The notes beneath the pieces are model-generated. The model had not been told where the DNA came from, searched no databases, and was given only the letters and a program-made list of their open reading frames with translations. Shown here one piece after another: positions 39,567-48,465 of a DNA stretch of 64,000 nt. Each line of letters starts with the position of its first letter. Position 1 is the stretch's first letter. The translations under genes were made by a program, and so were the position numbers. This stretch comes from Gemmatimonadota bacterium (GTDB taxonomy: Bacteria > Gemmatimonadota > Gemmatimonadetes > Gemmatimonadales > Gemmatimonadaceae). The DNA lies in contig JAQBPV010000442.1 in NCBI GenBank assembly GCA_028287345.1, positions 17,806 to 81,805 of the forward strand, read 5' to 3'.

Positions 39567-39676
39567 TGCGTTTCCGCTTTCACTCGAACCATCCCGAGGC
39601 GGCTCATGACACCCTCACCACGGTTCGTGCCTCCACACCTACCGCCCAAGAGCACCATCCGCGTAAATCTCCTTCC

Positions 39677-40834
39677 ATGGAAGCACACGCCAACGACCAG
39701 GACCTCCCGCTCACGCGACGCGAGATCGCGACGATCATCGCGTTCTGGACCGCGTTCGCGATGCTGCAATTCGCGAACAGGCTGTTCGACGCGATGTCCC
39801 GCCCTGGCCCGACGAACTTCCAGAGCGGATGGCTCACCATCCCGCTCGTCGATTCCATCTCCTGGGCGCTGCTCACCGCCCCGCTCTTCTGGCTCGCGTC
39901 GCGCTACTCCACGGATCGCGTGTCACGCCGCCAGCAGTTCCTGGTATTCGGTGCCGTCGGTCTCGTCGTCGTTCTTCTCGTCGGAGTGCTGGGCACCGAG
40001 GCGCGCTCCATCCTCGGCTCGGCACCTCCGGGTGGAGGTGGCGGGGGCGGCCGAGGAGGACGTGGAAATCGCCCGCCTCCCTTCTGGTTCGGCATCCTCA
40101 ACGCGCTCGTCATCTATTTCGGTGTGATCGCGGCCGGCATCGCGCGAGCATACTCGGTGCGCTATCGCGCGCGTCGCGAGCAGACGGTCAAGCTCGAGCG
40201 ACAGCTCGCCGAGGCACGCCTCGATGCGCTGCGTCGCCAGCTCGATCCGCACTTTCTCTTCAACACGCTCAACGTGATCTCGTCGCTCGTCGAGCGCGAT
40301 CCACGTGGCGTGCGACGGATGATCTCGCGGCTCGGTGGCCTGCTGCGATTCAGTATCGAGGGAGCGCAGGCACCGGAGATACCTCTGCGGCAGGAGCTCA
40401 AGCTGCTCGAGCAATACCTCGACATCATGCAAGTGCGCTTTCAGGGACGTCTCGAGACGGTCGTGGAGGCGGATCCGCGCACGCTCGGCGCGCTCGTTCC
40501 TACGCTCATCCTGCAGCCGCTCGTGGAGAACGCGATCAAGCACGGCATCGAGCGACAGCGTGAGGGTGGTCGTATTCGCATCGAGACGCTGCTGCGCGAT
40601 GACGTACTGGTGCTTCGCGTCACCGACAACGGAGCCGGGCTCACGCCGTCTGCGAGCAACGGGAGCGACACGACGGGCACCGGCGTCGGGCTGCGCAATA
40701 CGCGCGCACGACTGGCGGAGCTCTATGGAACGAAGCAGAGTTTCTCGCTGTCCGCCGCGCCGGAAGGTGGCGCAGTGGCCGAGGTGTCGCTTCCGCTGCA
40801 TTCCACGGAGCCGTTGGAGGTCGCGCATGGCTGA
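39677..40834 (+). CDS. LytS/YehU-type sensor histidine kinase
   Basis: 385 residues from the ATG at 39677; upstream codons of the track ORF come from the repeat. Four membrane helices: IATIIAFWTAFAMLQF, VDSISWALLTAPLFWLA, FGAVGLVVVLLVGVLG and ILNALVIYFGVIAAGIA, with a Gly/Arg-rich loop (GGGGGGGRGGRGN) between the third and fourth. The His_kinase motif LDPHFLFNTLNVISSL and ATPase motifs VENAIKHGIE, DNGAGL and GTGVGLRNTRARL follow. It overlaps its response regulator gene by 8 bases. Confidence 0.93.
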   Translation: MEAHANDQDLPLTRREIATIIAFWTAFAMLQFANRLFDAMSRPGPTNFQSGWLTIPLVDSISWALLTAPLFWLASRYSTDRVSRRQQFLVFGAVGLVVVLLVGVLGTEARSILGSAPPGGGGGGGRGGRGNRPPPFWFGILNALVIYFGVIAAGIARAYSVRYRARREQTVKLERQLAEARLDALRRQLDPHFLFNTLNVISSLVERDPRGVRRMISRLGGLLRFSIEGAQAPEIPLRQELKLLEQYLDIMQVRFQGRLETVVEADPRTLGALVPTLILQPLVENAIKHGIERQREGGRIRIETLLRDDVLVLRVTDNGAGLTPSASNGSDTTGTGVGLRNTRARLAELYGTKQSFSLSAAPEGGAVAEVSLPLHSTEPLEVAHG

Positions 40835-41660
40835 TTCGCTCAACGTCGGCAACGCGCCGCTGCGCGTGCTCGTCGTCGACGACGAACCACTCAATCGACT
40901 TCGCCTGGAAGATCTGTTGCGGCGAGAGACCGGAGTCGCTGAGATCCTCAGCGCGAGCGATGGATACGAGGCAGTCACCGCCATACGCGCCGAACGTCCC
41001 GATCTCGTCTTCCTCGACGTGCAGATGCCCGGGAAGACCGGTCTCGACGTCGTGCGCGAAGTCGGCGCCGATGCGATGCCCGCGACGATCTTCGTCACCG
41101 CATACGATCAGTACGCGGTGGAAGCGTTCGCCGTCGCCGCCGTGGATTATCTCGTGAAGCCGTTCGATGACGAGCGCTTCGAGGAGGCGTTTCGTCGCGC
41201 GAGAAAGACGCTGGCCGCGAACGACATGGGCCGGCTCCGCGAACAGCTCCTGTCGATCCTGCAGCCGGGCGCGAACGCGGAACGTGACGGCACCAGCGCT
41301 ACGTCTGCCGCGCCGGGATCGCCCTACCTCGAGCGACTTGCCGTCGAGATTCGCGGCACCGTGAAGCCCGTGCTCGTGCAGGAGATCGACTACATCACGT
41401 CCGACGGACCCTATGCGGAGCTGCACGTCGCCGGACGACGCCACGTGATCCGCGAAACGATGCAGACGCTCGAGGAGCGACTCGATCCGTCGAAGTTCAT
41501 GCGCGTGCATCGCTCCGTCATCGTGCGACTCGAGCTCATCGAGTCACTGGAGCGCGGTGCCGGCGGCGACGGCGAGCTCCGACTGCGTGGCGGCGCGCGC
41601 CTTCGCGTGAGCCGGACGCGGCGCGAAGCGCTCGAGCGGTGGCTCGGCCTCGCGCGCTGA
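40827..41660 (+). CDS. LytTR-family response regulator
   Basis: 277 residues with a strong GGAGG 6 bases before the ATG at 40827. Receiver domain: DDE acidic triad (VVDDEP), phospho-acceptor Asp in LVFLDVQMPG, and VKPFD lysine. The C-terminal LytTR DNA-binding domain has EIDYITSDGPYAELH, FMRVHRSVIV and RLRVSRTRREAL. It would bind DNA direct repeats near target genes. The divergent efflux operon is a plausible target, by position only. Confidence 0.94.
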   Translation: MADSLNVGNAPLRVLVVDDEPLNRLRLEDLLRRETGVAEILSASDGYEAVTAIRAERPDLVFLDVQMPGKTGLDVVREVGADAMPATIFVTAYDQYAVEAFAVAAVDYLVKPFDDERFEEAFRRARKTLAANDMGRLREQLLSILQPGANAERDGTSATSAAPGSPYLERLAVEIRGTVKPVLVQEIDYITSDGPYAELHVAGRRHVIRETMQTLEERLDPSKFMRVHRSVIVRLELIESLERGAGGDGELRLRGGARLRVSRTRREALERWLGLAR

Positions 41661-41661
41661 C

Positions 41662-42708
41662 TTACAGCATCTTCTTCTGCTTCAGTGCGACGATGAAGAG
41701 CACCGCGAGCGCCACCTGAAACCCCACCATGATCTCGAAGCCGTAGGGATGATGCGCGAGCGGGATCTTCTCGAAGTTCATCCCGTACACGCCCGCGACG
41801 ACCACGAAGGGCACGCTCACCGCTCCCACCGTTGCCAGTGCCTTGGACACGTAGCCGAGTCGGTTGGACACCTGCGTGAGATACGCATCGAGCGTGCTGC
41901 TCAGCAGGTCGCGATAGCTGTCGAGTGAATCCGTGATGCGGAGCATGTGGTCATGCACATCACGGAAGTAGATCTGCGCCTCGAGCGGCAGGAACGGCGA
42001 CGGACGCATGGTGAGCTGGCTGAGCACGTCGCGCTGCGGGGCGAGAAAGCGACGCAGTGAGATCACGAGTCGCTTCACCTTGAAGATCTCCTGCAGCAGC
42101 TCCTCGTCGAACCTGCCGAATACGCGCTCCTCGATCTCGTCCACGAATTCGTCGAGCTGATCGAGCACCGGGAAGTACGCGTCGACCGCTCCATCGAGGA
42201 CGAAGTGTGCGATGCGCGCGGGCCCTCGCTCGAGCAGGTCCGGGTTGGCGCGCAGCTGCGAGACGAGTGTCTGGATGATCGGCAGGTTCTGCAAGTGCGT
42301 CGTGATCACGGCGTTCTTCGTGATGAACATCGTGAGGTTCGCCGTATCCAGGTCGTACGGATCAGGCGTCGAATCCGCGAAGCTCACCACCCGCGCGATG
42401 ACGAGCAGAAAGGTGGGATACTCATCCACCTTCACTCGGCTGTTCGGATTGAGCGCGTCTTCGATGGCGAGCGGGTGGAAGTTGAAGACGTCCTTCAGCA
42501 GCGACGCCTGCGCGGGGTCGGAGGCGTCGAGATCCACCCAGAGCGTGCCCTCACCACTCGTGAAGGCTTTGCGCAATGCGTCGGGATCGAGTGAGTCTTC
42601 GACCTTGCCGTCGCTCTTGCGGTGAATGGTGCACAGGGTCGAGCCCTCCTCGTCTGGAACGAGGAGCGGGAGCGCCTTCATGATGGAACGTGCGTGTTGA
42701 CGGGCCAT
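41662..42708 (-). CDS. CorA-family Mg2+/Co2+ channel
   Basis: 348 residues. The N-terminal cytoplasmic domain includes FNFHPLAIEDALNPNSRVKVDEY, and the C-terminus has two membrane helices with the defining GMN motif (VYGMNFEKIP) between them. CorA pentamers carry Mg2+ into the cell. The start is at 42708 or the ATG at 42681; neither has a good ribosome site. Convergent with the LytTR gene, one base apart. Confidence 0.94.
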   Translation of the reverse strand: MARQHARSIMKALPLLVPDEEGSTLCTIHRKSDGKVEDSLDPDALRKAFTSGEGTLWVDLDASDPAQASLLKDVFNFHPLAIEDALNPNSRVKVDEYPTFLLVIARVVSFADSTPDPYDLDTANLTMFITKNAVITTHLQNLPIIQTLVSQLRANPDLLERGPARIAHFVLDGAVDAYFPVLDQLDEFVDEIEERVFGRFDEELLQEIFKVKRLVISLRRFLAPQRDVLSQLTMRPSPFLPLEAQIYFRDVHDHMLRITDSLDSYRDLLSSTLDAYLTQVSNRLGYVSKALATVGAVSVPFVVVAGVYGMNFEKIPLAHHPYGFEIMVGFQVALAVLFIVALKQKKML

Positions 42709-42766
42709 CGCGGACGCTACCTCACTCTCCCTCAGTTCGGTAGATGGGCGGCGCGCTTCGGTCGTC

Positions 42767-43042
42767 CTACGTGGCGTAGTAGTGCTGGATGCAGCTCAGG
42801 ATCGCACGCTCGGCGATCGGCTTGCTCTCACCGTCGATCGCCTCCGCGATGACCTGCTTCGCATCGATGAGCATGGCTTCCGGCGTGTGCCCCTTTCGCC
42901 GGAGCACCTGGCAGAATCGCGCGGCAGCGGCTTCGACCTCGCCGATGTCCTTGCGCGTTTCGTGCGTCTTCCGGAGCGCCATTCGGAACTCCTGCCGCGC
43001 GATGACAAGGTCGTTGTCGGAGGGCGTTGTGCCTTCGTTCAT
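42767..43042 (-). CDS. Small conserved-looking hypothetical protein
   Basis: 91 residues from the ATG at 43042, chosen because GGGAG sits 5 bases before it. The sequence is charged and helical (EFRMALRKTHETRKDIGEVE, ILSCIQHYYAT at the end), without signal peptide or membrane segment. I do not recognise a family. It is upstream of corA on the same strand with a 58-base gap. Confidence 0.65.
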   Translation of the reverse strand: MNEGTTPSDNDLVIARQEFRMALRKTHETRKDIGEVEAAAARFCQVLRRKGHTPEAMLIDAKQVIAEAIDGESKPIAERAILSCIQHYYAT

Positions 43043-43145
43043 CTGTCTCCCGTTAGTCTCCACGGTTGGCACACGGTGCGAATATCATTCCAGCAACTGA
43101 TGATTTGCCGGTGAACCCAACCTTGGCGCGTGGAGTAGCAAGGAC

Positions 43146-43691
43146 ATGCATTCATCCGTTCGGTGTCGTTGGCCACAGCAGACGAAGCGGCCGGCGCGCC
43201 GCGTTGCGATCGTCTATGTCGCAGCTGCTCTGATCGCAGCGGCATGTGGCCCGCTGGCGACCTCAGGGCCGCTGAGCGGCTCGGGCTCGATCAAACTCAA
43301 TGCGTCGGGCGAGGACATCGTCGTCCGAACCAATACGCAGCGCGAGTTGCTCGGTCTTCCCGTGCTGCGGCGGAGCACGCATCTCATGAGCGCTGCGCAG
43401 CTCCAGGCGGATCAGATGGCGGCGCTCAACACCATGGCGCACGAGCTGTCCGGCGCATCGTATCCGTCACCAAGCTCGCGCCTCGATGCAGTGGGATATC
43501 GAATGAGCGCGTCGGCCGAAAACGTCGCGGAGGGCTATCCGACTCCGGCAGCCGTTGTCGCGGGATGGATGACGTCACCTGGCCATCGCTCGAACATCGT
43601 CTCTACGGCGTTCACCGAGATGGGAGCCGGATACGCCGCCGGCAAGAACGGCCGGAAGTACTATGCGCAGGTGTTCGGTCGCCCTCGCTGA
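43146..43691 (+). CDS. CAP-domain (SCP/PR1-like) lipoprotein
   Basis: 181 residues. The N-terminus is basic, then a hydrophobic segment and lipobox LIAAAC. The CAP domain has the motifs LMSAAQLQADQMA, MAHELSG, SAENVAEGY and WMTSPGHRSNIVS, close to secreted CAP proteins of bacteria. The bacterial function is unclear; a peptidase or lipid-binding role has been proposed for the superfamily. Convergent with the next gene. Confidence 0.88.
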   Translation: MHSSVRCRWPQQTKRPARRVAIVYVAAALIAAACGPLATSGPLSGSGSIKLNASGEDIVVRTNTQRELLGLPVLRRSTHLMSAAQLQADQMAALNTMAHELSGASYPSPSSRLDAVGYRMSASAENVAEGYPTPAAVVAGWMTSPGHRSNIVSTAFTEMGAGYAAGKNGRKYYAQVFGRPR

Positions 43692-43692
43692 C

Positions 43693-43935
43693 CTAGATCG
43701 GCCGCGCTTCGCCCTTCGAGAGCAGGAGCAGCTGTCGGCCGAACACGACGTGCACGCCAATCAGCGCGAGGACCACTCCCGCCACCGTGAACCACGAGAG
43801 AAAGCGCAGCGTCGGATCGAGTCCGCTCGTCGGCACGGGCCTCGTGATGTACAGGAATAGCGCGTAGATGGCCGCAATGCCGCCACACGCGGCAAGGGCT
43901 CCGAGTCCGGCGAGCTTGGCGATCTTCGGGGGCAT
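43693..43935 (-). CDS. Small two-helix membrane protein
   Basis: 80 residues from the ATG at 43935, which has AGG at suitable distance; 43947 is an alternative. Two hydrophobic helices are visible (LAGLGALAACGGIAAIYALFL and FLSWFTVAGVVLALIGVHVVF) joined by a short loop ITRPVPTSGLDPT. No family recognised. Possibly in an operon after thymidine phosphorylase. Confidence 0.65.
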   Translation of the reverse strand: MPPKIAKLAGLGALAACGGIAAIYALFLYITRPVPTSGLDPTLRFLSWFTVAGVVLALIGVHVVFGRQLLLLSKGEARPI

Positions 43936-44010
43936 CGCAATCCTCATGAGATTGAGTGAACCAGCTGCACGTTCATCGTAGCCAGCGCGCGGCGCTCTCG
44001 GCAAGCGGCG

Positions 44011-45342
44011 TCAGCGCGCCAGCACCTCGACGCCCGCCGACGTCACGCGATGCGATACTAACGGCAAGGGGAGCTCGGCCTCGTCGGCGATTGTGACGGC
44101 TGCGCGCAGCGTGGCGCGACCGCTCTCCACACCCGACCTGTCGCGCGCGAAGATGGTCGCGATCGGCTCGCCCTGCTCCACCCAGTCGCCGGGCCGCGCC
44201 GTGATGACGAATCCCACGGAGAGATCGAGCTTGTCTTCCATCTTCGTGCGTCCACCGCCCAGCGCAGCGATCCCTCTCCCAATGGTTCGCGGCTCGACAC
44301 GTGAGATGAAGCCGCGTCTCGCCGCGACGAAGAGCTCGACCTCCTTCGACTGCGGCAGGATCGCCGGATCATCCACCACGGAAGGATTGCCGCCCTGCGC
44401 TTCGATGATGCGCTGGAAATGCTCGGCCGCTTTTCCCGAGGCGATCTGTGCCTCCATCATCGCGCGCGCCTCGGCTCGGTCCTTCGTCACATCGGCGAGC
44501 AGGAGCATCTCCGCGCCGAGCGCGTATGTCACGTCCATGAGGTCGGCCGGCCCTTCACCCTTGAGTGCGGCGATGGACTCCTCGACCTCCAGCGCATTGC
44601 CACATGCGCGGCCCAGCGGACGATCCATCGCGGTGACCAGCGCGACGACGGGACACTTCTGATCCGCGCCGAGCGCGATCATCGTGTTCGCGAGCTCGAG
44701 GCCTCGCTCGAGATCTGGGAGGAACGCACCCGATCCGCGCTTCACGTCGAGGACGAGGCCCGTCAGTCCTTCCGCGAGTTTCTTGCTCATGATGCTCGCG
44801 GCAATCAGCGGGATCGACTCGACGGTGCCTGTGGCGTCGCGCAACGCATACATCTTCCTGTCGGCAGGCGCGATCTCCTCCGTCTGCCCGAACAGCGCGC
44901 AATTCAACGTCTCGAGAAGTTTTCTCGCTTCGTAGAGCGCCATGTTCGTATCGAAGCCGGGAATCGACTCCAGCTTGTCGAGCGTACCTCCGGTATGACC
45001 CAGTCCTCGTCCCGACATCATCGGCACGGCGACGCCGAGCGACGCGATCAGCGGCGCGAGGACGATCGACACCTTGTCGCCCACGCCACCGGTGGAGTGT
45101 TTGTCGATGCGCGGGCGATTGAGATATCCCAGCTCGAGCGTGTCACCGCTGCGGAGCATGGCGTCGGTGAGCGCGTGCGTCTCGCTGCGGTCGAGACCGC
45201 GGAGAAAGCACGCCATGAGGAACGACGCCATCTGGTAGTCGGGGACGTGCCCGGCGGCATAGGCGTACGCGAGGGCGCGCCACTCGCCTGGCTCGATATG
45301 GCCGCCGTCGCGTTTGCGCTCGATGAGTCTTAGCGCGAGCAT
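44011..45342 (-). CDS. Thymidine/pyrimidine-nucleoside phosphorylase
   Basis: 443 residues, family length. The signature KHSTGGVGDKVS (81-92), GRGLGHTGGTLDKLESIPG and VESIPLIAASIMSKKLAEG are all present. The enzyme splits thymidine (or pyrimidine nucleosides) with phosphate to base and (deoxy)ribose-1-phosphate for salvage. Sequence alone does not tell the thymidine-specific DeoA from the broader Pdp type. Confidence 0.95.
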   Translation of the reverse strand: MLALRLIERKRDGGHIEPGEWRALAYAYAAGHVPDYQMASFLMACFLRGLDRSETHALTDAMLRSGDTLELGYLNRPRIDKHSTGGVGDKVSIVLAPLIASLGVAVPMMSGRGLGHTGGTLDKLESIPGFDTNMALYEARKLLETLNCALFGQTEEIAPADRKMYALRDATGTVESIPLIAASIMSKKLAEGLTGLVLDVKRGSGAFLPDLERGLELANTMIALGADQKCPVVALVTAMDRPLGRACGNALEVEESIAALKGEGPADLMDVTYALGAEMLLLADVTKDRAEARAMMEAQIASGKAAEHFQRIIEAQGGNPSVVDDPAILPQSKEVELFVAARRGFISRVEPRTIGRGIAALGGGRTKMEDKLDLSVGFVITARPGDWVEQGEPIATIFARDRSGVESGRATLRAAVTIADEAELPLPLVSHRVTSAGVEVLAR

Positions 45343-45471
45343 TGAGCCTTCTGTGGGGTATACGTATCATGGCGGAGGGCTGGCCTTGCTCTCCGTGGCA
45401 CCACCCGCACCGGCCCGAACCCACCCGTCGGATCAGCCGTCCGATCGTTCACCAGAATCATGGAGTCTCTC

Positions 45472-46260
45472 ATGTTCGTTTCTTTCGCGACCTCACGCCG
45501 CCTTCTGGGCGCCGCTGTCGTCGTCACGCTTGCTGCCGCGCCGGTCCGCCTCATGGCGCAGTCGGCGGCCGAGCATGTCGCGCTCGGCGACAAGGAGCAC
45601 GCGGCAATGAACGCGCCGGGTGCGCTCCGTCACTACGAAGAGGCGATCAAGGTCGACGCGAAAGACTACGACGCGCTCTGGAAGGCGACGCGTGAAGCCG
45701 TGGACGTCGGCGAGTTCAATTCGGACGACAATGAACGCGACCGCCTGTACACGCTGGCCGAACAATACGCGCGGCGCGCCGTGGAGGCGAATCCCAACGA
45801 CGCTGAGGGACATTTTCATCTCGCGCGCGCACTCGGACGCAAGGCGCTGTCGCTCGGCAAGCGTGACCAGGTGAAGTACGCTGGTGACGTGCGCACGCAG
45901 GCACTCGAAGCACTGAAGCTCAACCCGAAGCATCCCGGCGCATTGCACGTCATGGGGATGTGGAACTACAACGTCATGCGCCTCAGCGGCATGACGCGCT
46001 TCATGGCGAAGACCTTCCTTGGCGGCAAGGTGTTCGACTCCGCCAACTGGGACGACGCGCAGAAGTACATGGAAGAGTCGGTGGCCATGGAGCCGTCGCG
46101 CGTGGTGCACCATCTCGACTTGGCGCGGGTGTACAAGGCGCGGGACAACAAGGAGCGCGCGCGTGCCGAATACCAGGCAGCAATCAGCGCCACGCCCAAC
46201 GAGTTCAACGACAAGAAATTTCAGGCCGAGGCAGCCGAGGAAATCAAGGACGTTCGGTAG
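45472..46260 (+). CDS. Secreted TPR-repeat protein
   Basis: 262 residues from the ATG at 45472; TGGAG sits 7 bases before it, whereas the track start has none. A signal peptide (LLGAAVVVTLAAAPVRLMAQ) is followed by TPR helices: HYEEAIKVDAKDYDALWKA, YARRAVEANPNDAEGHFHLA, ALEALKLNPKHPGALHVMG, YMEESVAMEPSRVVHHLDLA, EYQAAISATPNE. The partner is unknown. Followed by a strong hairpin. Confidence 0.85.
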   Translation: MFVSFATSRRLLGAAVVVTLAAAPVRLMAQSAAEHVALGDKEHAAMNAPGALRHYEEAIKVDAKDYDALWKATREAVDVGEFNSDDNERDRLYTLAEQYARRAVEANPNDAEGHFHLARALGRKALSLGKRDQVKYAGDVRTQALEALKLNPKHPGALHVMGMWNYNVMRLSGMTRFMAKTFLGGKVFDSANWDDAQKYMEESVAMEPSRVVHHLDLARVYKARDNKERARAEYQAAISATPNEFNDKKFQAEAAEEIKDVR

Positions 46261-46273
46261 TCAGTATTGAAGG

Positions 46274-46320
46274 ACAGTGCTTCAGTACTCCGTACAGTCT
46301 GCGGAGTACTGAAGCACTGT
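46274..46320. terminator. Perfect 19-bp hairpin between convergent genes
   Basis: ACAGTGCTTCAGTACTCCG and its exact reverse complement enclose a 9-base loop, 14 bases past the TPR gene stop and before the convergent YtxH gene end. The symmetry would let it work on both strands. No T-run follows, which is unusual for a classical terminator; it might be a mobile palindrome. Confidence 0.6.
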
Positions 46321-46359
46321 AGAGCTTGAGCCATAAGCGAGCAACGCGAGCGCCCCGCT

Positions 46360-46770
46360 TTAAGTTGCCGACTCCTTGGCCAACTCTTCGCGCCGAGCGC
46401 GTTCGGCGGCGCGGCGCGCCTTTCGCCGGCTGATCGCCGCCGTGGCCCCGCGCAACTCGTCGCGGAGATCGAGCCACGCATTGCGGCTTCTGCGCCCCAG
46501 TGCTCGCGTCGTACGGCGCGCGCCGTAGCGCAGATCGGCCCGCGTTTCCGCGCCCGTCTGAGGCGCCGTCAGAAGCGCGATACCGGCACCCAGCGCGATA
46601 CCCACCGCCAAACCGGCGCCGAACACCGCCATCTGCTGCCAGTCCGCCCGTCGCGTGTCGGGCACGGGAAACGCGCCCTTGGGTCGGCGCGGCGCGGCGG
46701 CGCGGGACCCGGCGGCAGCGGTGGAAGGCGCGTTTTCCGCGCGTGGCTTCGTGGGGCCGGCGTATGACAT
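46360..46770 (-). CDS. YtxH-like membrane protein
   Basis: 136 residues from the ATG at 46770 (MSYAGPTKP); the track version adds 36 unlikely residues. A disordered N-terminus (about 1-45) leads to a glycine-rich helix (FGAGLAVGIALGAGIALLTAPQTG), the YtxH hallmark, followed by LRYGARRTTRALGRRS and a charged C-terminal helix. YtxH proteins are linked to stress responses; the exact role is unknown. Confidence 0.72.
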   Translation of the reverse strand: MSYAGPTKPRAENAPSTAAAGSRAAAPRRPKGAFPVPDTRRADWQQMAVFGAGLAVGIALGAGIALLTAPQTGAETRADLRYGARRTTRALGRRSRNAWLDLRDELRGATAAISRRKARRAAERARREELAKESAT

Positions 46771-46979
46771 GGTCGATCGGGTTGAGGGTCGCGCGTGGTT
46801 TGGAAATTGCGTGCCGGAAGCCAGTTGGTGTTCAGAAGGACCTTTGTCCCGTATCCCAAGTCGAGTACCCGGCGCCACGTCCAGCGGACACTTCGTCCTG
46901 CGGAGCGCCCTGACGCGTCGCCGCTCGCCTGCGGCCCGTCAGCCGAATTACCACGTGCCCAGCGGTGTGAGGCCTATGC

Positions 46980-47378
46980 ATGGCTAGCAACGGAAAGACC
47001 GTCCTGCTCGTCGAGGACAACGAAGACAACCGCATCGTCTATTCCACGATCCTCCGCCACTTCGGCTACGAAGTGAGCGAAGCGTTGAATGGCGAAGAAG
47101 GCATTGCCAAGGCACGCGCCGAAAAGCCCGATCTCATCCTCATGGACATCTCCATCCCGATCATCGACGGATGGGAAGCCACGCAGGTGCTCAAGCACGA
47201 CCCCGCGACTCGCGACATCCCGATCATCGCGCTCACCGCGCACGCGCTGGCCTCGGATCGCGAAAAGGCAATGGAAGTCGGGTGCGATGGCTATCTCGCC
47301 AAGCCGTGTGAACCCCGCGCCGTCGTGGCCGAGGTGCAGCGTTTCTTGGGTAAGGATACGCCAACGAATGCCGGCTGA
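46980..47378 (+). CDS. CheY-like single-domain response regulator
   Basis: 132 residues, receiver domain only. Acidic pair in LLVEDNEDN, phospho-acceptor Asp in LILMDISIPIIDG, Thr/Ala in IIALTAHA and the conserved Lys in YLAKPCEP. It has no output domain and probably acts through a partner such as the next gene's cyclase, which it overlaps by 11 bases. Confidence 0.93.
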   Translation: MASNGKTVLLVEDNEDNRIVYSTILRHFGYEVSEALNGEEGIAKARAEKPDLILMDISIPIIDGWEATQVLKHDPATRDIPIIALTAHALASDREKAMEVGCDGYLAKPCEPRAVVAEVQRFLGKDTPTNAG

Positions 47379-48465
47379 TCTCGCCACCAAGGCCGCTGCC
47401 GATGGCGCGCCTTCCCCTAAACCGCCAGCCCAGTCGCCTGCGCGCATTCTGATCGTCGATGATCACGAAGACAACATCGAGGTTCTGAAGGTCCGGCTCG
47501 AGAGCTGGGGCTACGAAACGGCGTCCGCATACAATGGTCACGACGCACTGACGTACGTCGTGGCCACACCGCCCGACCTCATTCTCCTCGACGTCATGAT
47601 GCCGGAGATCAGCGGCATCGAAGTCGCTCGCCAGATCAAGGGCAACGGTGCGCTGCCCTTCATTCCGATCATCATGCAGACCGCGCTCGATTCCACCGAG
47701 GACAAGGTGGAAGGACTCGAGGCGGGTGCCGACGACTACATCACCAAGCCGATCGACTTCGCCGAACTGAAAGCGCGGCTGCGCTCCATGCTGCGCATCA
47801 AGCGGCTGCAGGACGCGCTCGAGGAACGCGAACGCGAGCTCCTCGAGGTCAACGAGCGGCTACGCTACATGTCGCAGACGGACGCGCTCACGGGGCTCGA
47901 CAATCGTCGCCACCTCAACGAGCGCATCGACGAAATGTTCGCCCACGCCAAGCGGCTCGACGAGCCGTTCTCGCTGGTGATGGCCGATCTCGACAAGTTC
48001 AAGAGCGTCAACGACACGTATGGACACCAGGCGGGCGACGAGGTGCTCAAGCAGCTCGCCGCCATTCTCCGCGAGGAAGCGCGCGAGATCGACCGCGTTG
48101 GCCGCTACGGCGGCGAGGAGTTCATGCTCCTCCTTCCCGGCGCCCAGATCGACGACGCCTACACGTTCGCCGAGAGGGTGCGGAATCGGATCGAGGGGCA
48201 TACATTCACTTTCCCCGGCGGGACCCTCACGCGCACGGCCAGCTTCGGCGTGGCGTCGTGGCCCCACGATAAGATCCGGGAAGCCGACGACCTCGTACGC
48301 TCCTCGGACGACGCGCTGTACGTCGCCAAGGAGACGGGACGCAACCGGGTCGTCCGCTTCGACGGCGACGAGTTCAACGCGCACCAGGCCGCAAACGATG
48401 GAAACGCTGAACCCCGACCAGACTTCGGAGAGCCAGAGCCGGGAGGAGCACCAGCCGCAGGCTGA
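47368..48465 (+). CDS. Response regulator diguanylate cyclase (REC-GGDEF)
   Basis: 365 residues from the ATG at 47368. Receiver domain with phospho-acceptor Asp75 (LILLDVMMPEISG) and Lys127, a coiled linker (ALEERERELLEVNERLRYMS), then GGDEF: DALTGLDNRR, LDKFKSVNDTYGH and the active GGEEF (248-252). An inhibitory I-site RxxD (R239-E-I-D242) lies exactly 5 residues before it. It makes cyclic-di-GMP when phosphorylated. A disordered tail follows. It overlaps both neighbours. Confidence 0.94.
   Translation: MPADLATKAAADGAPSPKPPAQSPARILIVDDHEDNIEVLKVRLESWGYETASAYNGHDALTYVVATPPDLILLDVMMPEISGIEVARQIKGNGALPFIPIIMQTALDSTEDKVEGLEAGADDYITKPIDFAELKARLRSMLRIKRLQDALEERERELLEVNERLRYMSQTDALTGLDNRRHLNERIDEMFAHAKRLDEPFSLVMADLDKFKSVNDTYGHQAGDEVLKQLAAILREEAREIDRVGRYGGEEFMLLLPGAQIDDAYTFAERVRNRIEGHTFTFPGGTLTRTASFGVASWPHDKIREADDLVRSSDDALYVAKETGRNRVVRFDGDEFNAHQAANDGNAEPRPDFGEPEPGGAPAAG

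Noticed and set aside
39503-39676. N-terminal extension of the LytS-like kinase
   Set aside because: These codons translate the right arm of a repeat (SIRENPAVLRV), which also appears in other frames at the other copies.
48398-48465. Frameshift joining the GGDEF and GAF genes
   Set aside because: Each has its own start, full domains and normal stop; a 68-base overlap of disordered ends explains the layout.
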